Assembly: GCA_965230755.1 (NCBI GenBank)
Contig: CBDDLT010000023.1
Location: 186,001 to 250,000 of the forward strand
DNA from: DATFJT01 sp965230755
GTDB lineage: Bacteria > Bacteroidota > Bacteroidia > Chitinophagales > Saprospiraceae
Length of the DNA: 64,000 nt
Direction of reading: 5' to 3'
In this document: piece by piece, positions 44,156-53,998 of the stretch
Position numbering within the stretch: the first letter of the stretch is position 1
Layout: each line of letters begins with the position of its first letter
Notes under the pieces: model-generated
The model's database searches: none
Told to the model about the DNA's origin: nothing
What the model saw: the letters and a program-made list of their open reading frames with translations, nothing else
Made by a program: the position numbers and the translations under genes

Positions 44156-45599
44156 ACGTACTTAACCTTATTACATAGCATTGCTTTTCCTCAAACAACT
44201 CTGCTTCCGGATACTTGGAAAGAATGCGTTCTTTCAGTTGGTAATCCGTATGTGCATCAAAAATCCAAATGTTCCTATTGACATCAATTTGTTCTAATCT
44301 GTCCAGAATACTTTGTGCCGAATTAGGATGATCGAAATATTTGGTATTCGAGGATAATCGGACTGGCGGCTGATGGCATTCAGAATAGTGTTTCAGAAAA
44401 TAGCTACCGAATTGGGTAGACCAGATTTCATCTTCGACACTTAAGTCACTTTCGATAGCTTGGAGTAAATCTTTGGCTTGTTCAATTTTGAAAGGAGACC
44501 AGAATGTATCAATGGCTTGTCGATAGAATACATTGGGAAAGACAAATAGGCCTACGAAAAGTATTGCTATAAGATAAGAAGGGATTTTGAGCCGTCGGAA
44601 AGAATCGATGCACTGATCGGCACCGTAAGCCATAATCCAGAGAATAAGAGGAGTCCAAAAAAGCAGTAATCTTGGTATCATCGAATACTGCTGAAGTAAA
44701 GAAGCAACTAGAGTAAATAGAAAGACCAATGATATGGCCCATAATTCCTTGGACCCAATTTTTATCATTCGATACACACCTACTACAATTAAGACCAAAA
44801 CACTAGCTATTGTAAATGCGGTGCTACCCAGCCAAGCTCCAAAGAAGTTTTCTATCATCCTCCAATTAGCACCCCAATCTGAAGGATTTAGTTGAATAAA
44901 GTAGTCGGTATGGAAATCCATTAAATGATTGGAAGACAAACTGGGTTTAAGACAAATGGTGTAAAATAAAAGGAAGCTGATCGCGGAAAAAATTCCCAGC
45001 AACATGATTTGGCTCCACTGAATTTTTTTACTTATCACGATATTTAGTATTAAGGCTCCTACCAAGAATACAGAAGGCATAGAAAACCATGGTGCCACAA
45101 TACAGAATAAGAACAAAAGGATGATTCGTCGTAGATTGTTGAAGTCTAAGTACAGGAAATAGATAAAGAAGAGACTGGTTAAAATGTCCGTACTGTACTG
45201 CTTGAGTTCCGTATGATATCGAACCAAGAAAATCGAACTGGATAGTAGTAGGATTGGAAACCACATATTTCGCAATCGCCCTTTCGATATAGAATAGAAT
45301 AGCAAAAGAGAAAGAACTCCAGCTAGGAAAGGAATAAACCTTAATTGGAGGTCTGAAATTCCAAATAAATCGGTCCATGTCTTGATCAGCAATAAAGGCA
45401 ATGGCGGAAAATGTTGTTGGTAATCAAGGGAATGAAATAGCTGTGCATAGGATTTTGTGCAGATATTAAGAGCAACAGCCGCTTCATCTAGAAATAGATT
45501 TCTGTTTTGGAGAAAGACGACCAGTCTAAGAAGTATACCTAGGGTCAAAACGGTATAGGTAAGATAAAGTAGTGCTTTATTTGGCGTATTATGTTTCAT
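44124..45599 (-). CDS. GT-C family membrane glycosyltransferase-like protein
   Basis: 491 residues with 10-12 membrane helices. NRNLFLDEAAVALNI near residue 33 has the Asp-Glu pair in the first periplasmic loop as in GT39/PMT_2 enzymes, and YHTELKQYSTDI near 125 is another family-like loop. The C-terminal ~110 residues are a soluble domain. The acceptor is unknown. The gene overlaps the convergent ArnT-like gene by 32 bases at their 3' ends, so each stop codon is inside the other gene. Confidence 0.78.
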   Translation of the reverse strand: MKHNTPNKALLYLTYTVLTLGILLRLVVFLQNRNLFLDEAAVALNICTKSYAQLFHSLDYQQHFPPLPLLLIKTWTDLFGISDLQLRFIPFLAGVLSLLLFYSISKGRLRNMWFPILLLSSSIFLVRYHTELKQYSTDILTSLFFIYFLYLDFNNLRRIILLFLFCIVAPWFSMPSVFLVGALILNIVISKKIQWSQIMLLGIFSAISFLLFYTICLKPSLSSNHLMDFHTDYFIQLNPSDWGANWRMIENFFGAWLGSTAFTIASVLVLIVVGVYRMIKIGSKELWAISLVFLFTLVASLLQQYSMIPRLLLFWTPLILWIMAYGADQCIDSFRRLKIPSYLIAILFVGLFVFPNVFYRQAIDTFWSPFKIEQAKDLLQAIESDLSVEDEIWSTQFGSYFLKHYSECHQPPVRLSSNTKYFDHPNSAQSILDRLEQIDVNRNIWIFDAHTDYQLKERILSKYPEAELFEEKQCYVIRLSTFNSPLKPKSQ

Positions 45600-45874
45600 A
45601 AAAAAGTCTGATACCGAGATTAAAAAGAAATATACGGTTTATTCTTCATCCGCTATTTAGGAGAACGACTTATCAATGAGATGAAGCATTGAAGACATAT
45701 GATAATTAGAATTATGTAAGCATACCTGAGTTTTCAATAGAAATAATTTTGATTGAACATAAAGTGTATTTGTATTTCATGTTTTTTTGTAAGTCTGCAA
45801 CGGAAGGGGTTCATTTTTCGTAAACAGGATTGAAGCTTCAGTTTAAGGAATTGTTTTACTAATAAACCAGAATT

Positions 45875-47653
45875 ATGAAGTATTTGCTAAATATCATATT
45901 GATGAGCCTTTTTTGCTTGCTCATCAGTTGTAATGAAGATGAAATTATACAATCTGTCAACATAGATCAAGGGACTCCTACGATCGTAGTAGGGAAGAGC
46001 TCTTTGATAGTTTACGTCGAAGATAACAATGGCCCGCAACAGGGAATTGATGTCAATATTGGTGGTGTTATCAGAGAGACCAACGAAGATGGGCGTGCGG
46101 TATTTGAGGAGATTTCAATTTCTAAGAATGGAAATTTACTGGAGATCGATCGAACGGGTTATGCTCCGGTCAGACGAATATTATACTTGGAGCCTGGTAA
46201 AAAGAATATCAGACGTATTTTGTTACTTGATCATGTAAGCTACGGGCGTCGGGCTGATATGGATGTCGATATTTCGGGTAATGGATATCGTATTGTAATA
46301 CCAGCGAATTCTTTAGAGGATGAAGACGGGGTTCCCTTTACCGGGGCCTATATTTTAAGTGTATCGTATCTTCCAGGCAATGACAAAAACCTTCAATCAA
46401 GTTTCTCTGATGCTTATGTTAATCTGAGGAATGACAAAAAGAATATTCTGTCCAATTTTGGTATACTCAATGTAGAGTTAAGAGATGGATTTAGCAATAG
46501 GCCTTTGAACCTAAGAGAAGGTAAAACCGCCTCAATAGAGTTCAATATTCCCAATGAAATGTTGTCCAATGCCCCAGATGTTATACCCGCTTTCTGGATG
46601 AATGAGTCCGATGGTTTTTGGGAGGAAGAAGGACAGGCTCAACGCGTTGGAGCTAAATATAATCTTGAAGTAAAGCATTTTACCTACTGGGCTTGCATGT
46701 TGTATCAGTGCATAGACGATTTGGTATATGTAACTGCTAGCTTTGAAAATACAAATGGGGGAATATGCGCCGGTTGCTACGTAGATATTCTTGCAGATTC
46801 TTATTATGAGTATCGCGTCCGAACATCTTCTACTGGTAGCATCAGCTTTTTATCTTGTGCACAGACTGACCATGATTTCACCATTCATTCGAATGATTTC
46901 TCGTGTTCGAACCAAAGTACCATGGTAGGTACCTATACAACGGGTGATACGGATACTGATTTTGGCACTATAATTTACGATGACAACGCTATAGTGGTTT
47001 CAGGGTCAGTTAGGGGCTGTGATAATAACTTGCCTTCTCCGGACGCCTATGTTTTACTAGACGGTCAAGAAATTATTGAATTGGATGGCGATGGAAACTT
47101 TAGTATTCCCTTGTGTTTTCCGAGCGGAACTAGCATCACTTTACGTGCATTTGATATGCAAGGAATGTACACCAGTGCCCTTGAGACGGTTGTGTTAAAT
47201 GCTTCTGGAAACTCAGATATTTCTTTGGTGGCATGTCAGGAATCTGAGGTATTCATGAAGGTATGGCGAAATGATACCCTGGTCAATGATTATGGCGGTA
47301 TTGTGCAAAACCATATCGTTCTAGACAACGAAAGCTTCCAGGTAAGTATAGGTAGTATGCCATTCGTTGAACTTTTCAGTGCTAATGTAAATTTTGAAGC
47401 ATCCGTTGACATTGATCAGCCTGGCAGTTATTTCGATGTTCCCGTTATTACGAGTGGGCCCAGTACAAGTACAACAATATATGCAGCACCAAACCCGATG
47501 GGAGGGTGGACTGGATTATTCCACGATGGAGTTATTGAGGAGATAGTAGTTGATGAGTACGATGATAATATTTCAGCACAACTAGAATTCAATGTGTCCT
47601 GGAATTCTGAAACGCATCATTATAGAGTAGAATTTAAAATAGTCAACGAGTAG
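45875..47653 (+). CDS. lipoprotein with CarboxypepD_reg and ZU5/FAM171-like domains
   Basis: 592 residues. Lipoprotein signal (LLISC, Cys ~19), then a carboxypeptidase-regulatory-like Ig fold (about 40-110). Next comes a ZU5-like region with IPANSLEDEDGVPFTGAY near 143, FGILNVELRDG near 200, and IPAFWMNESDGFWEEEG near 240, ending VKHFTYWAC. This order resembles the region of FAM171-type proteins. Two further beta domains follow (about 280-360 and 370-450). It is probably a surface adhesin or binding lipoprotein. The next gene, an ECF sigma factor, is separated by a strong hairpin, so it may be a target or a ligand-binding input of that sigma system. ZU5/FAM171 naming is from memory. Confidence 0.7.
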   Translation: MKYLLNIILMSLFCLLISCNEDEIIQSVNIDQGTPTIVVGKSSLIVYVEDNNGPQQGIDVNIGGVIRETNEDGRAVFEEISISKNGNLLEIDRTGYAPVRRILYLEPGKKNIRRILLLDHVSYGRRADMDVDISGNGYRIVIPANSLEDEDGVPFTGAYILSVSYLPGNDKNLQSSFSDAYVNLRNDKKNILSNFGILNVELRDGFSNRPLNLREGKTASIEFNIPNEMLSNAPDVIPAFWMNESDGFWEEEGQAQRVGAKYNLEVKHFTYWACMLYQCIDDLVYVTASFENTNGGICAGCYVDILADSYYEYRVRTSSTGSISFLSCAQTDHDFTIHSNDFSCSNQSTMVGTYTTGDTDTDFGTIIYDDNAIVVSGSVRGCDNNLPSPDAYVLLDGQEIIELDGDGNFSIPLCFPSGTSITLRAFDMQGMYTSALETVVLNASGNSDISLVACQESEVFMKVWRNDTLVNDYGGIVQNHIVLDNESFQVSIGSMPFVELFSANVNFEASVDIDQPGSYFDVPVITSGPSTSTTIYAAPNPMGGWTGLFHDGVIEEIVVDEYDDNISAQLEFNVSWNSETHHYRVEFKIVNE

Positions 47654-47660
47654 AGGATTA

Positions 47661-47700
47661 GTTGAAGCTGATGTCCGTATCTCAGGGCATCGGCTTCAAC
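47661..47700 (+). promoter_or_regulatory. strong hairpin just before the sigma-factor start
   Basis: GTTGAAGCTGATGTCC (47661-47676) pairs over 16 positions, two of them G-U, with GGGCATCGGCTTCAAC (47685-47700), loop of 8 bases. It begins 7 bases after the lipoprotein stop codon and ends 4 bases before the first ATG of the sigma gene. There is no T run. It could stop transcription partially, protect the upstream mRNA end, or restrain sigma translation. Confidence 0.6.
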
Positions 47701-47704
47701 AGTT

Positions 47705-48253
47705 ATGAGGAATATGGATGATCAGGCAATAATAAGGGGGTGTAAAAAAGGAAGGCGACGAGCACAAAAGGCGCTGGTTGATAAATATGCTGGCTTATTT
47801 TTCAGTATTAGTCGGCGGTATATTTTTGATGATCACCATGCGGAAAATGTTTGTCAGGAGGCCTTTGTAAAAATATTTCAGAAGATGGACCATTTCGACG
47901 CTACCAAGGGGAACTTAAAATCCTGGGGATCTCGAATTGTCGCGAATGTAGCCATCGATTATTTGCGAAAGGAGGGAAGACAGCTGTCAGTAAAGCATGT
48001 GTTTAAGGATAATAGAGCGACGGTACTAAGCCATGATTTTGAAGAAAAAGAATATCTGATACATCTATTGAGAGGCCTTAATGACCGAGAAAGAATTGTG
48101 TTCAATATGGTGGAAATGGAAGGATTTTCTCCAAAGGAAGTCGCTGAACGTCTGGGCATCAATGACAATACCTGCAGATCACTATTGCTTCGAGCACGAA
48201 AAAAACTGGCCAATATAATTTTTAAAAAAGGTAAGATTCGGGAAAATGGATGA
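47705..48253 (+). CDS. ECF-type RNA polymerase sigma-70 factor
   Basis: 182 residues. Region 2 has HHAENVCQEAFVKIFQKMDHF and WGSRIVANVAIDYLRK; region 4 has FSPKEVAERLGINDNTCRSLL, the -35 helix-turn-helix. No region 1 or 3. Start may be the ATG at 47705 or, with the GAGG at 47707-47710 as ribosome site, the ATG at 47714. Its end overlaps the next gene by 8 bases, so the sigma factor and the downstream membrane protein are co-translated. A hairpin lies directly upstream. Confidence 0.92.
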   Translation: MRNMDDQAIIRGCKKGRRRAQKALVDKYAGLFFSISRRYIFDDHHAENVCQEAFVKIFQKMDHFDATKGNLKSWGSRIVANVAIDYLRKEGRQLSVKHVFKDNRATVLSHDFEEKEYLIHLLRGLNDRERIVFNMVEMEGFSPKEVAERLGINDNTCRSLLLRARKKLANIIFKKGKIRENG

Positions 48254-49733
48254 CAATAAAGTAGGCAAATATTTCAAAAAGAATCTTGAAGATTACTCCT
48301 CTTCAATTGATACAGAGGATCTGTTTGACAAAATAGAGAACAGGATCGATAAGAAAAAAAATAGGTTCTTCTTATGGTTCTTCGTACTCTTTGGATTGGG
48401 TATTGGAGCTGGTATGTGGTATAGCCTTGGTGTAGATAGTAGTTTTAAGAAAGAGATAGAAGCGAAAACCGTGGTTGATGGAAGAAATTCGACGGTTAAT
48501 AGTAGTGACAAACTAAATAAGGAAGAAAAAGTTTCTGGATCATATAATGAAGAGATCGATCTGGGCAAAACGCTTGCTGAAGGAAAGACTGCAGATCTAA
48601 ATAATGCTAAGCAAAGCATTACCTACGCCAAATCAGAAAGATTAAGAACAGATAAAATGGAACAAGAGAATCTTTCCCGCAATTCGACCCTGCCAGGGCA
48701 ATCCTATAAAAAGGGCTCAGGAATTGGATTAAAACTCAATGAGGCTTCTGGCAAACGAGAAAGTATTCTCAAGGAAGAAGATAGCAGTATGAACATCAGC
48801 TTATTTTCTGATCGAAATACATCTATCTACCACAATGATGCTGTCGAATCACTATCAAATTCAGACTTTCTATCATCAGAAGAGAAAGAACTCGATATTG
48901 AATTTCTCTTTTCTGAAAGGATAATATCCTTGGAGGTTTTAGATCCGCAACTTTTATACACGCCAATAAGGTTTTCGGGTGATTTTAAGGATTCGATCTT
49001 GGACTTGCCATTAAAGAATCAGAGTAAATATGGTATTTCGGTGGAAGCCGGATATGCGAGCACTATCATACGAGACGAGCTCAACGATCCTGGACAGATA
49101 CAATGGAAAAATGAGGTCTTGGACAATAGAAAAATATATTGTGGTTATTTCGCAGAGGTCAATTTGTATAAAGAATTTGACGCTTTCTATTTATTAGGAG
49201 GAATGGGCTACCGTAGGGTGCAGGATGGGTTTGAGATAGCCCAATCCAGTGTGAGCAGCTATATTAATGATGCTTTAATAGATATACAATACGTCGATGT
49301 GAATGGAGAGCCAATATTTGCGCGATATGGCCGCGAAGTCATAACTACAACGCAGTCATCATATAAGCTAGTAACTAATTCAACCCAGTATAGGGCTTTC
49401 TTGGGTTTAGGAAAGAATTTTTTTCTTGGAAAAAGATTAAGCTTGTTTTCGGATATCAGAATGGCCTATGTTCTTAATGATGATTTTCTTGAAGGTAGAA
49501 TTCTATCTCCAATTGGAGAATTAGTTTCAATAAGGGAGTTAATTGATGATAGAAATGTCTTCAGCGGAATGGTTTCTATGGGCGCGTCCTATAGAATTCT
49601 GCAGAATACGGACATATTTATTAGAAGTTTTTACGACCGATCATTTACCGATTTAAGTTCGACTCCTACTTACTCAGAGTATCGAGATTACTATGGTATT
49701 TCTTTAGGCGTTAGGTATAGATTGTCTAGATAA
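48246..49733 (+). CDS. inner-membrane anti-sigma-like protein with C-terminal beta-barrel domain
   Basis: 495 residues in three parts: a charged cytosolic segment (1-40, including DTEDLFDKIENRI), one transmembrane helix (41-63, FFLWFFVLFGLGIGAGMWY), a hydrophilic Ser/Glu/Lys-rich linker (about 64-255), and a C-terminal region (about 262-495) with repeated amphipathic strands (YGISVEAGY, YCGYFAEVNLY, YLLGGMGYRRV, YRAFLGLGKNFF, YYGISLGVRYRL) like outer-membrane barrels. Overlap of 8 bases with the sigma gene marks it as the anti-sigma partner. A protein anchored in the inner membrane with an outer-membrane-like domain could span the envelope; a periplasmic beta domain is the alternative. Confidence 0.75.
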   Translation: MDDNKVGKYFKKNLEDYSSSIDTEDLFDKIENRIDKKKNRFFLWFFVLFGLGIGAGMWYSLGVDSSFKKEIEAKTVVDGRNSTVNSSDKLNKEEKVSGSYNEEIDLGKTLAEGKTADLNNAKQSITYAKSERLRTDKMEQENLSRNSTLPGQSYKKGSGIGLKLNEASGKRESILKEEDSSMNISLFSDRNTSIYHNDAVESLSNSDFLSSEEKELDIEFLFSERIISLEVLDPQLLYTPIRFSGDFKDSILDLPLKNQSKYGISVEAGYASTIIRDELNDPGQIQWKNEVLDNRKIYCGYFAEVNLYKEFDAFYLLGGMGYRRVQDGFEIAQSSVSSYINDALIDIQYVDVNGEPIFARYGREVITTTQSSYKLVTNSTQYRAFLGLGKNFFLGKRLSLFSDIRMAYVLNDDFLEGRILSPIGELVSIRELIDDRNVFSGMVSMGASYRILQNTDIFIRSFYDRSFTDLSSTPTYSEYRDYYGISLGVRYRLSR

Positions 49734-49829
49734 AAGGACAGATTTATAATGAAGAAAGTATCTTACATAAACTGTAGAGGAAATTCAATGAGATAGTATA
49801 GTTTATTCCGGGCGTATCGATAAAAAATT

Positions 49830-50546
49830 ATGAAGACAAAAATTTTAAGCCTGATCTTCGGGCTTTTTATCAGTTATACAGGAAAATGTCAATTCAGTAA
49901 TATTGACTTATCTGTTTATTTTGGGACAGCGCATCACTTTGTCTCAGAGGGAAATAAGGAAACAATAGAAAGAAATCATTTTCTACTGCCTGCATTAAGT
50001 GCACAGATATATTATAATTTAAATCCTAGACTCAAGTTGTCCGGGGGATTGTATTATCTACAGGAAAAGTATCAATTGTTGTCACCATCAGAGACTACCT
50101 GGGGTAGTGACTTCTATTGTTTTCAGGAATATGGAATGTCATGTTCGCAATATTTAACAGAGGTGAATTTACACTTGCTAGCGATGAGTTTGGGCTTGAA
50201 GCAGGCTTTGGGTCATAAGGTATTTTTACAAGGTGAGGTCCATTATGGTAAAAGTCTAACCAGTCAAACAAATGGTAGTTATATTTTGGAGACAGGCAAT
50301 CAGGTTAATGATATAAGATGGAAAATAAGTAGTGATCGTTTTGAAGAATCTCTGGAAGATAGAATTAATACTAAACTTGGTATTCTATATATCCCATTTA
50401 AGGATAGTGGTGGATGGAATAAGTTGAGCATTTCCCTTTCAAGCATTATTGCTTTAAAACAAGTAAATTTTGAACATATATCAGTAACCACAAACCCTGT
50501 TTCGTTCTGGTTTGGGTTTCATTGGATGTTGTTTAATGGCATATAG
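49830..50546 (+). CDS. outer-membrane beta-barrel protein of unknown function
   Basis: 238 residues with a signal peptide (LIFGLFISYTGKCQ). Amphipathic strands throughout: IDLSVYFGTAHHF, LSAQIYYNLNPRLKLSGGLYYL, LLAMSLGLKQAL, KVFLQGEVHYG, and a final SFWFGFHWMLF. No family name. It lies 96 bases after the anti-sigma-barrel gene in the same direction and may belong to the same regulon. Confidence 0.68.
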   Translation: MKTKILSLIFGLFISYTGKCQFSNIDLSVYFGTAHHFVSEGNKETIERNHFLLPALSAQIYYNLNPRLKLSGGLYYLQEKYQLLSPSETTWGSDFYCFQEYGMSCSQYLTEVNLHLLAMSLGLKQALGHKVFLQGEVHYGKSLTSQTNGSYILETGNQVNDIRWKISSDRFEESLEDRINTKLGILYIPFKDSGGWNKLSISLSSIIALKQVNFEHISVTTNPVSFWFGFHWMLFNGI

Positions 50547-50627
50547 AGTTTGGGATGATTGTCAGCGTTAGCTTTGGAAGGGTAATTAAAGAGGTTCAAT
50601 ACTGAAGTAATAAATGAAATTCAAAAA

Positions 50628-53600
50628 CTAAATTTTTGTAATTCGTAATCCTGCACTTTCATTTGTATTTTGATCTCGAATGGTTATACTATAAACACCA
50701 GATAATAAATCCGATATATCAATTACTGTGCCCTGATTACTAATTACCATATCCGTAAATTTCAATAAGTCTTTGCCTAAAGCGGAGGTGATGTACACTT
50801 CGAATTTACGACCTATCAAATCATCACATTTTGTAATTAAACTTAAATTACCTTTAGTTGGATTGGGTAAAATATCTATACATTGAGCAAAATGTCCACT
50901 TTTCCTCTCATGAATATTTACAGTTGGAATTTCCGAAACCATTATACTTTTAGTAGTATTTGTCACAATAGGTGGATTAGAATCAAAAAATATTGATGCA
51001 TTATTTTCTACCAAAGTATTTTCATCTAAGGGAAGATCTGCTAGAATTGTAAAGCTAAAATATCCCTGACTTTCTAAAGGATTGGCGATAGAATCAGGAA
51101 GAAAAATATTGTCGAAGAAAACTTCGACAAACCTATTGTTTTTATCAAGTTTGACTTGGTATTGATGACTAGAAGCAATTGGTTTAAATGTATTAATATC
51201 TAAATTTTCCGATATATAATCTTCTAATCTAACACTGTAAGCGGTATCATTGCCAGTATTCTGAAAACGAATGGTATAAAGAAGTGTGTCTTCAAAAAGA
51301 ATATAATTGCTATGATATTCAGGAAAAACGAGCTTATCATTTGGATCATATGAACATAGTACAGGAGTTCTCAGTACATTTGTGCGACCAACGTATTGTG
51401 TAGCTCTTGAAGTAGATGATACCTCTGTTAAGAATTCTAACTCTTGGCCAATAAAAGAGAAGTCAGGTATTTTGAAATTAAAACTAACATTATGACTTTG
51501 GTGGGGATTAAGACTATCAATATTCATACAATATTTGTCTCCTATCGCGCTAAATAAAGAATCAGAAACTATATTATTGACTGCCGGATCAAATTCAAAG
51601 CAAATTTCTACGTCATGAACTACTTCACTGTCTAGATTCACTAATCTATGATCAAGATATGACGTTTCATCACATCGTGCTCTTCCAATAGATGTAACTG
51701 AATTTAGATACCCCTCTTCAAATCCTGCTGCACTAACTAAGAAATAAATAATAGGGTCCGAAGAATTCTGATTATAACCATTAACATAATACCTATTATC
51801 TTCTGGTGTAATAACTCTATAATTATTTTCGTCTAAATCGTTAATTTGAAGTCTTGTGAAAAGTCCTCCTCTGATATTATATTCGAATCTACCCTCTTGA
51901 TTTGTCAGTTGTATAATAGGAGAGTTCCATTGATTCACAGGCCATCCCACTAGAGGCTCATCTTCCGAAGTAAGGGTTTCCGATTTATCGGTATCATACA
52001 TGACATACCCTTCAATGTCAAAGTCGTTATATTCAAATGTTAAGCTCAATAAGTTAGATTTTCCTGAATAACAGGAATTAGAATCTGAGGCAATAACATA
52101 GACATAGCCTGGAGAGTAAATTTCCACCGTACCAATGTGATTTGTATATATAAGTGAATCCTCAAGGTACCAATCAAAGATGTAATTGGGGTCAGGGTTC
52201 TCAATATAAAACTCATTCTCGTCAAGGTCATTTTGCTTCAGGACAGGGTTATAAATGGAATTTTGGAAGGAATCAACATATACAATATTACTCCATTCTC
52301 CATAACACCCATATTCATTATAGTATCTAATTTTGTATTTTCCAGGTTCTGATACTTTCATTTTTCGGCCATAGTTTTCCGAAAATGAACTACATCCTTC
52401 ACAATCCCATTCGTAAAATGGGAATTCTTTTTCTGGAAGAAGTTCGATTCGGTCATTTTGGCAATAGTTTATGGTGTCAGGGTATAACAATTTAGCCTTT
52501 TCCGGATGTTTTACAGGAATGTGAATAACTTTAACATCATGTCTGTAGTCACAACACCCAGGACCTTCACAGGCTACAATAGAATAGATTCCCTCTTCAT
52601 GGGTGGTAAACTTATCACGGTCGGAGAATAAGGTGTCCATAGAATTTAATATAAAGAAATCTCCACCGGAAGTATAATCATCAATTAAAACATTAATCGT
52701 ATCCAGGGGACACTTGGAGATAATGGAGGTAGAATAGGATTCATAGGTCTTGTCATTGGGTAAAGTTCTTAATGAAATCGTATCCGTTTTGGCTACCAAG
52801 CATCCGTTTTCGTCGAATAGATGAGCATAAACTTCTTGACGAGATGTTCTACTATAATAATAGGTTGGATTCGTTGTTTCTAAATTGCTCCAAACTATGT
52901 GTTTAAAAGGTTGATCAACCCAATATGCAATGGTATCTTCTTCACATATTTCATCTTGCTCAGGAACTAAGTTAATTTGAGAAACGGCAGAGCCACACTT
53001 TTTTGTAAAGATGAGCTTGGAATTCCCTAAGATATCACAGTGTACAACATAATTACCATTGTTAATACCGAATGCTTTCCGGTAGTTTGGGATGTAATTG
53101 GTTATACCGCTTTCTCTTGAATAAAAAATTGTATCCTCTTGGGAATTAATATCTTTTACATTAAAGCCTGAATTACTTTTAAGGTGATATAACTTGGGAA
53201 ACCATGGATCTGGCCAAGAAGTAAGATAGGAATTGATTGGCGAATCGTGAAAACCACTAATTTCCCGGATCGAATTTTGTTCAAGTTGCAGAACAGTTCC
53301 AGATTTAAAAACAAGTTTGTCTTCTATGAGAAAAGGTGATTTAGAAATGGATTGATCTTCATTTCGTAAAGGAAATGAGAAAACAGTATCCAATTCATTG
53401 TTGGAGAATTTAATCAAATTTACATTCTTCCTTGAGTCAATAAAGTTATCCGTATCCTTGTGATATGTAAATCCCGGAAAAAGTGCAGCAATAGAAAAAC
53501 CGGGCCTTACAGTCGTGTTTAAGGTGTCGTCTTCGATATAATACGAGGAACGTCCATAAACAACGTAGTTTTCTGAATTTTCAGGGTATTCAAATATTCT

Positions 53601-53996
53601 ATAAAACTCGGCATTTCTAAGTTGAGATGAAGTTAAACTTTGATGTCCATTAGAATAGATAGTCTCCACTGAATGTGTTGTTAAATTGATTTTTTCAATG
53701 ATAAACCCAAGATCGTGAAACACATATAGGTATGTGCCTTCTTCGTTAATCCAAATTCTTGTAGGACTGTCACTTACCTCGATATAATCGGTAATGTCGC
53801 CATTTTCCGGATCAATTAGCATTACACTATTACCTAATTCATAATCAGGACCAACAGTAGCATATATGAAATCAGTATATGGATTATACATAACATCATT
53901 GAGTAAGGGATATGTTCTCATAAAATGATCTTGAGCATATACCGAACTTAGAAGGAGAATTTGTATTATTAGAAAGAAGCTTTTTTTTAACTGCAT
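50628..53996 (-). CDS. T9SS-secreted protein with propeller-like, DUF7619 and sorting domains
   Basis: About 1122 residues from the ATG at 53996 (signal peptide MQLKKSFFLIIQILLL). Residues about 20-330 have the repeated strand pattern of a beta-propeller; the middle has Ig/PKD-like modules (for example YYNEYGCYGEWSN); near 880-1030 CSYDPNDKLVFPE and YTIRFQNTGNDTAYSVRLED mark the conserved domain named DUF7619. The last ~85 residues (LPNPTKGNLSL, then SGVYSITIRD) are a type A T9SS C-terminal domain, so it is exported to the cell surface and probably anchored or released there. It starts two bases after the stop codon of its neighbour, so both are one operon. Confidence 0.85.
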   Translation of the reverse strand: MQLKKSFFLIIQILLLSSVYAQDHFMRTYPLLNDVMYNPYTDFIYATVGPDYELGNSVMLIDPENGDITDYIEVSDSPTRIWINEEGTYLYVFHDLGFIIEKINLTTHSVETIYSNGHQSLTSSQLRNAEFYRIFEYPENSENYVVYGRSSYYIEDDTLNTTVRPGFSIAALFPGFTYHKDTDNFIDSRKNVNLIKFSNNELDTVFSFPLRNEDQSISKSPFLIEDKLVFKSGTVLQLEQNSIREISGFHDSPINSYLTSWPDPWFPKLYHLKSNSGFNVKDINSQEDTIFYSRESGITNYIPNYRKAFGINNGNYVVHCDILGNSKLIFTKKCGSAVSQINLVPEQDEICEEDTIAYWVDQPFKHIVWSNLETTNPTYYYSRTSRQEVYAHLFDENGCLVAKTDTISLRTLPNDKTYESYSTSIISKCPLDTINVLIDDYTSGGDFFILNSMDTLFSDRDKFTTHEEGIYSIVACEGPGCCDYRHDVKVIHIPVKHPEKAKLLYPDTINYCQNDRIELLPEKEFPFYEWDCEGCSSFSENYGRKMKVSEPGKYKIRYYNEYGCYGEWSNIVYVDSFQNSIYNPVLKQNDLDENEFYIENPDPNYIFDWYLEDSLIYTNHIGTVEIYSPGYVYVIASDSNSCYSGKSNLLSLTFEYNDFDIEGYVMYDTDKSETLTSEDEPLVGWPVNQWNSPIIQLTNQEGRFEYNIRGGLFTRLQINDLDENNYRVITPEDNRYYVNGYNQNSSDPIIYFLVSAAGFEEGYLNSVTSIGRARCDETSYLDHRLVNLDSEVVHDVEICFEFDPAVNNIVSDSLFSAIGDKYCMNIDSLNPHQSHNVSFNFKIPDFSFIGQELEFLTEVSSTSRATQYVGRTNVLRTPVLCSYDPNDKLVFPEYHSNYILFEDTLLYTIRFQNTGNDTAYSVRLEDYISENLDINTFKPIASSHQYQVKLDKNNRFVEVFFDNIFLPDSIANPLESQGYFSFTILADLPLDENTLVENNASIFFDSNPPIVTNTTKSIMVSEIPTVNIHERKSGHFAQCIDILPNPTKGNLSLITKCDDLIGRKFEVYITSALGKDLLKFTDMVISNQGTVIDISDLLSGVYSITIRDQNTNESAGLRITKI

Positions 53997-53998
53997 GG

